From Massilia sp. Bi118 (GTDB lineage Bacteria; Pseudomonadota; Gammaproteobacteria; Burkholderiales; Burkholderiaceae_D), in assembly GCF_918697865.1 (NCBI RefSeq), contig NZ_CAKKMV010000008.1, forward strand, positions 186,001-250,000: a stretch of 64,000 nucleotides of DNA. The letters run 5' to 3'. A program made the translations under genes and the position numbers. A model generated the notes under the pieces. That model had not been told where the DNA came from and ran no database searches. It worked only from the letters and a program-made list of their open reading frames with translations. Positions 61,239 through 64,000 of the stretch are shown in pieces (the stretch's first letter is position 1; every line of letters starts with the position of its first letter).

Positions 61239-62920
61239 GCGCGCTTCCTTGAAGGAGTGCGATGCTCCAGCACCGGGCGCTGGCCGCGCATCGCGCTGCC
61301 GGGCGCGCGCCGGTCGACCCGCGCGAATTCCTCGTCGTCCTGCTCTTCGCCGCCAACGTCGCAGGCCTGCTCGACGCCTTCGATCTTGAAGACCGATACC
61401 GCGCGCGCCAGGTTGACGGTCTGCTCGTGCAGGCTGGCCGCCGCCGCCGCGGCTTCCTCGACCAGGGCCGCGTTCTGCTGGGTCATGTCGTCCATCTGGC
61501 CGACCGCGCGGTTGACGTCGGCGATGCCGTCCGCCTGCTCGGTGCTGGCGGCGCTGATGCGGTTGATGATGTCGTTCACCTGCTGCACCGAGGCCACCAC
61601 GCTGCCCATGCTGGCGCCGGCCTCGTGGACCGAAGCATTGCCGCTGTCGATGATGGCGACCGAATCGGCAATCAGGGCCTTGATCTCCTTGGCCGCCGAG
61701 GCCGAGCGCTGGGCCAGGGTGCGTACCTCGCTGGCGACCACCGCGAAGCCGCGTCCCTGTTCGCCGGCGCGCGCCGCTTCCACCGCCGCGTTCAGGGCCA
61801 GCAGGTTGGTCTGGAAGGAGATGCCGTCGATGACGCCGATGATGTCGACGATCTTGCGCGAGCTGGCGCGGATCGATTCCATGGTTGCCACCGCGCGCTC
61901 GACCGATTCGCCGCCGCTGGACGCCAGCCGCGCCGCCTCGGCCGCCAGCTCGGTGGCCAGGCGCGCATTGTTGGCGTTGTCCTTGACGGCCGTGGTCAGC
62001 GTCTCCATGGCGCTGGCGGTCTGCTGCAGCGAGCCGGCCTGCAGTTCGGTGCGGGTCGACAGGTCCAGGTTGCCGCTGGCGATCTCCTTCGAGGCGGTGT
62101 CGATCGAGCGCACCGAATCGAGCACGCTGCGCAGGGTCTGGTTGAGCGTGGCGATGGTGTGATCGAGCGCGCGCGAGACGCCGGCGATCTCGTCGCGGCC
62201 CTCGTTCCTGACGCTGGCCGAGAGGCGGCCGGCGGCCAGTTCGTCCACCACCGTGGAGATCGCGCCGATATCGCCCAGCATGGCGCGCCGCACCCGCACG
62301 GTCACGACGATCGACACGGCGATCGACAGCAGCACCAGGAAGGCCATGGTCTTGCCCAGGCTGTGGAATTCCTCGCGCGCGGCGGCATAAGCCTCTTCGC
62401 TGAGGCTCTTTTCCAGCGCGGCCAATTGGCCCAGTTGCTGGTTCAGGGTGCCGAATTCCTTTTCCGCCTTCTGCATCGAGTTGGTCGCGATCGACTGGTC
62501 GACCTGGGCCATCTCGATGGTCTCCTGCACTGCCTTGACGTAGGCCGCCAGCGCCGCCAGCGAGGCGTCGACCGGCTTGCGTTCGGCGCCGCTGCTGACC
62601 TTGGCCAGCTCGCCCAGCTGGGTCTTGAGCGAAGCATGGCGGCGGCCGATGTCGGCGATCAGGGCGTCGAGCCGGTTCCTGGCAAAGCTGCCGTTGATCC
62701 AGGCCAGCAGCTGGTAGGCGTTGGCGTGGACGTACTTGGCGTCGCCGGCCACGTCGGCCGTGTTCTGCAGGCGCGCCGCCCGCACCTGCACCATGTTTTC
62801 CAGCGATGCGCTCTGGCGCACCATCCCGTAATACGCAGCGCCCGACAGCATCAGCAGCAGCACCAGCACCAGTCCGGGGGCCAGCAGCAGCTTGGGACCG
62901 ATCCGCAGTTTTTTCAGCAT
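61235..62920 (-). CDS. methyl-accepting chemotaxis protein
   Basis: The product is 561 residues. A membrane helix near 12-32, a periplasmic four-helix bundle-like region (about 35-190), a second helix (about 190-212), HAMP, and the cytoplasmic signalling domain follow, with the hairpin tip [19 protein letters not shown] and [21 protein letters not shown]. It should signal through CheW/CheA to the flagellar motor. A gene for a small secreted Cache protein lies 33 bases upstream and is probably co-transcribed. The C-terminal tail ([19 protein letters not shown]) is poorly conserved. Confidence 0.95.
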   Translation of the reverse strand: MLKKLRIGPKLLLAPGLVLVLLLMLSGAAYYGMVRQSASLENMVQVRAARLQNTADVAGDAKYVHANAYQLLAWINGSFARNRLDALIADIGRRHASLKTQLGELAKVSSGAERKPVDASLAALAAYVKAVQETIEMAQVDQSIATNSMQKAEKEFGTLNQQLGQLAALEKSLSEEAYAAAREEFHSLGKTMAFLVLLSIAVSIVVTVRVRRAMLGDIGAISTVVDELAAGRLSASVRNEGRDEIAGVSRALDHTIATLNQTLRSVLDSVRSIDTASKEIASGNLDLSTRTELQAGSLQQTASAMETLTTAVKDNANNARLATELAAEAARLASSGGESVERAVATMESIRASSRKIVDIIGVIDGISFQTNLLALNAAVEAARAGEQGRGFAVVASEVRTLAQRSASAAKEIKALIADSVAIIDSGNASVHEAGASMGSVVASVQQVNDIINRISAASTEQADGIADVNRAVGQMDDMTQQNAALVEEAAAAAASLHEQTVNLARAVSVFKIEGVEQACDVGGEEQDDEEFARVDRRAPGSAMRGQRPVLEHRTPSRKRA

Positions 62921-62953
62921 GGTCTACTCCTTGTCGGGCGCTATCTGGACGCG

Positions 62954-63403
62954 TTATTTCTTGTACAGGCCTGCTTCGAGGACGACACCGTCGACCAGGA
63001 GGATATAAGTGGTCTTCGGCTCGATCTTGCCGCTGGTCGGGTTCTTGTACTGGTAGTCGACCCAGCCCTTGCCCTTGGCGGCGGCCAGCTCGATGATCTC
63101 GCGACGGTACTTCTTGCCGTTGGCATCGGGGACGTCGGTCAGGTCCTTGCCGACGATCGAGGGGTTGTAGGGATGGGCCAGCACTATGCCGGTCTTGACG
63201 TCGCGCATGTCGATGTAGAGCGAGCCCTGGACGAAATCCGGGTCCTTGGCGCTGATGCGTTTCATGACCTCTTCCTTGCCCTTGGCCTTGACCATGGCGG
63301 CGCCGCGCTCGGCCATGGCGATGGCGTCTTTCTCGGTCGGTTCATTGGCCAGTGCGGCGGCGGAGATCAGGCACAGGGCGGTTGCGGTAGCGAGCAGCTT
63401 CAT
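62954..63403 (-). CDS. secreted single-Cache-domain protein
   Basis: The product is 149 residues from MKLLATATALCLISAAALA, a signal peptide; the frame opens further upstream but this ATG fits. The body is one Cache (small-ligand sensor) domain of the sCache_2 type: PDFVQGSLYIDMRDVKTGIVLAHPYNP, DLTDVPDANGKKY and GWVDYQYKNP. Normally this domain is the periplasmic part of a receptor; here it is a separate periplasmic protein ahead of a chemoreceptor. It may bind the ligand and present it to that receptor. The ligand is not visible. Confidence 0.85.
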   Translation of the reverse strand: MKLLATATALCLISAAALANEPTEKDAIAMAERGAAMVKAKGKEEVMKRISAKDPDFVQGSLYIDMRDVKTGIVLAHPYNPSIVGKDLTDVPDANGKKYRREIIELAAAKGKGWVDYQYKNPTSGKIEPKTTYILLVDGVVLEAGLYKK

Positions 63404-63555
63404 GGGATGTCCTTTCGAAGTGAATGGCCTGAAAGTTGCCAAATTGCATTTAGTACTCTACGCCCTGCCTACCTCTGTGGAATTGTCTTAACGCAAGCAC
63501 TGGCCGATGTGGCGGCGCAAATCGAGGACTGATTTTCCACAGTGCTTAGCCATAT

Positions 63556-63572
63556 TCCGACAGGGTGTCGGA
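63556..63572. promoter_or_regulatory. 17-base palindrome in the divergent Cache/KamA region
   Basis: TCCGACA-ggg-TGTCGGA is a perfect inverted repeat in the middle of a 277-base gap between the Cache gene and the KamA-like gene. It may be an operator or short hairpin. No T-run follows. Confidence 0.45.
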
Positions 63573-63680
63573 TTAGACTTGATTCGTGGCAACTCAGGGT
63601 CGCAGGGCACTGTCTACCATCAGTTCCTGCCGGCAATTTCGGTTCCCTACGTCAACCTTTCTTCTCCATGGAGAACTCCT

Positions 63681-64000
63681 GTGACCACGCCAGATGCCCT
63701 GCCAGCGAAATTCAAGCCATATACCCGTCAGTCGATCGCCACCGCGCGCCAGTGGCAATGGATGAGCCCGGACCTGCAGGAAGCGGTCCAGGTGGTATCG
63801 CATGTCCTGCCTTTCCGCACCAACGAATACGTGATGGAACAACTGATCGACTGGAACCGCATCCCGGACGATCCGATCTACCGCCTGACCTTCCCGCACC
63901 GCGACATGCTGCCGGCCAAGGAGTACGAGCAGCTGCGCGACCTGGTGCTGTACAAGAAAGACGACGCCGCGATCGCGAAGCTGGTGCACGAGATCCGCAT
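63681..64000 (+). CDS. KamA-family radical SAM protein (lysine 2,3-aminomutase type), 5' part
   Basis: 106 codons are visible from a GTG start with GGAG 7 bases upstream; the gene continues past the right edge. The beginning TARQWQWMSPDLQEAVQVV and DWNRIPDDPIYRLTFPHRDM match the N-terminus of KamA/lysine 2,3-aminomutase-related radical SAM enzymes. The CxxxCxxC cluster motif lies beyond the window. Some members, such as EF-P beta-lysylation enzyme EpmB, share this N-terminus, but these are shorter. The exact substrate cannot be told. Confidence 0.8.
   Translation, partial: MTTPDALPAKFKPYTRQSIATARQWQWMSPDLQEAVQVVSHVLPFRTNEYVMEQLIDWNRIPDDPIYRLTFPHRDMLPAKEYEQLRDLVLYKKDDAAIAKLVHEIR

Overview
The window is GC-rich, densely coded DNA from a Gram-negative bacterium. 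The gene content suggests a betaproteobacterium of the Burkholderiales, most like the Oxalobacteraceae (Massilia/Telluria type). The reasons are the rpmE2-rho-trxA order, a complete five-step hut pathway with HutF and HutG, an exosortase-type PEP-CTERM protein with an FxDxF-like segment, second-type infA genes, and many hybrid kinases and cyclic-di-GMP proteins. The assignment is inference from gene families; no rRNA gene is present.

Region by region. 1-3.5 kb (minus): an M16 zinc protease cut by the left edge, a secreted metallophosphoesterase and pncC form one operon. 3.7-8.4 kb (plus): a CHASE8-like hybrid histidine kinase and a REC-PAS-GGDEF-EAL-REC protein. 8.4-13.5 kb: a palindromic repeat carrying a terminator, thiL, an AraC regulator divergent from an AhpD-like protein, and the maeB malic enzyme. 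13.9-18.1 kb: gmd, rmd and two glycosyltransferases, probably for a D-rhamnose-containing polysaccharide. A second copy of the palindromic repeat follows. 18.2-22.6 kb (minus): an MHYT hybrid kinase with an HD-GYP response regulator. 22.9-29.4 kb: a periplasmic binding protein, a VOC protein, tRNA-Leu(CAA), a KimA-like permease, a small membrane protein, a PEP-CTERM protein and a GT39 family membrane transferase. 29.5-31.8 kb (minus): rpmE2, rho and trxA.

32-45.4 kb is the histidine utilisation locus. hutC lies on the minus strand and is separated from the catabolic genes by ada, an 840-bp RAYT transposase element with perfect 27-bp inverted ends, and an amidohydrolase. hutU-H-G-F-D-I and a fused glycine-betaine-type ABC protein then run as one plus-strand operon. 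A HutC-like palindrome sits exactly inside the 17-bp spacer of the hutU promoter. Together these convert histidine to glutamate through formylglutamate. Downstream is a candidate small RNA with its own promoter-like sequence and terminator.

45.8-49.3 kb (minus): a GNAT acetyltransferase, an EamA exporter, a glycine-zipper lipoprotein, a DUF962 protein and a LysR regulator. 49.4-56.7 kb (plus, divergent from lysR): a 54-residue membrane peptide, an alpha/beta-hydrolase whose nucleophile serine is replaced by glutamate, and a tripartite RND efflux system whose permease gene carries a single-base frameshift. 56.8-64 kb: a UDG-superfamily glycosylase, a structured leader RNA followed by two tandem infA genes, a transglutaminase/TPR lipoprotein, an HDOD protein, a 3-methyladenine glycosylase, a chemoreceptor with a secreted Cache-domain partner, and the start of a KamA-family radical SAM gene cut by the right edge.

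No CRISPR array, rRNA operon, prophage or integron was seen. The most unusual items are the LysR/peptide/pseudo-hydrolase/RND cluster, the structured RNA before the twin infA genes, the candidate small RNA after the hut operon, the RAYT element, and the two-copy palindromic repeat.
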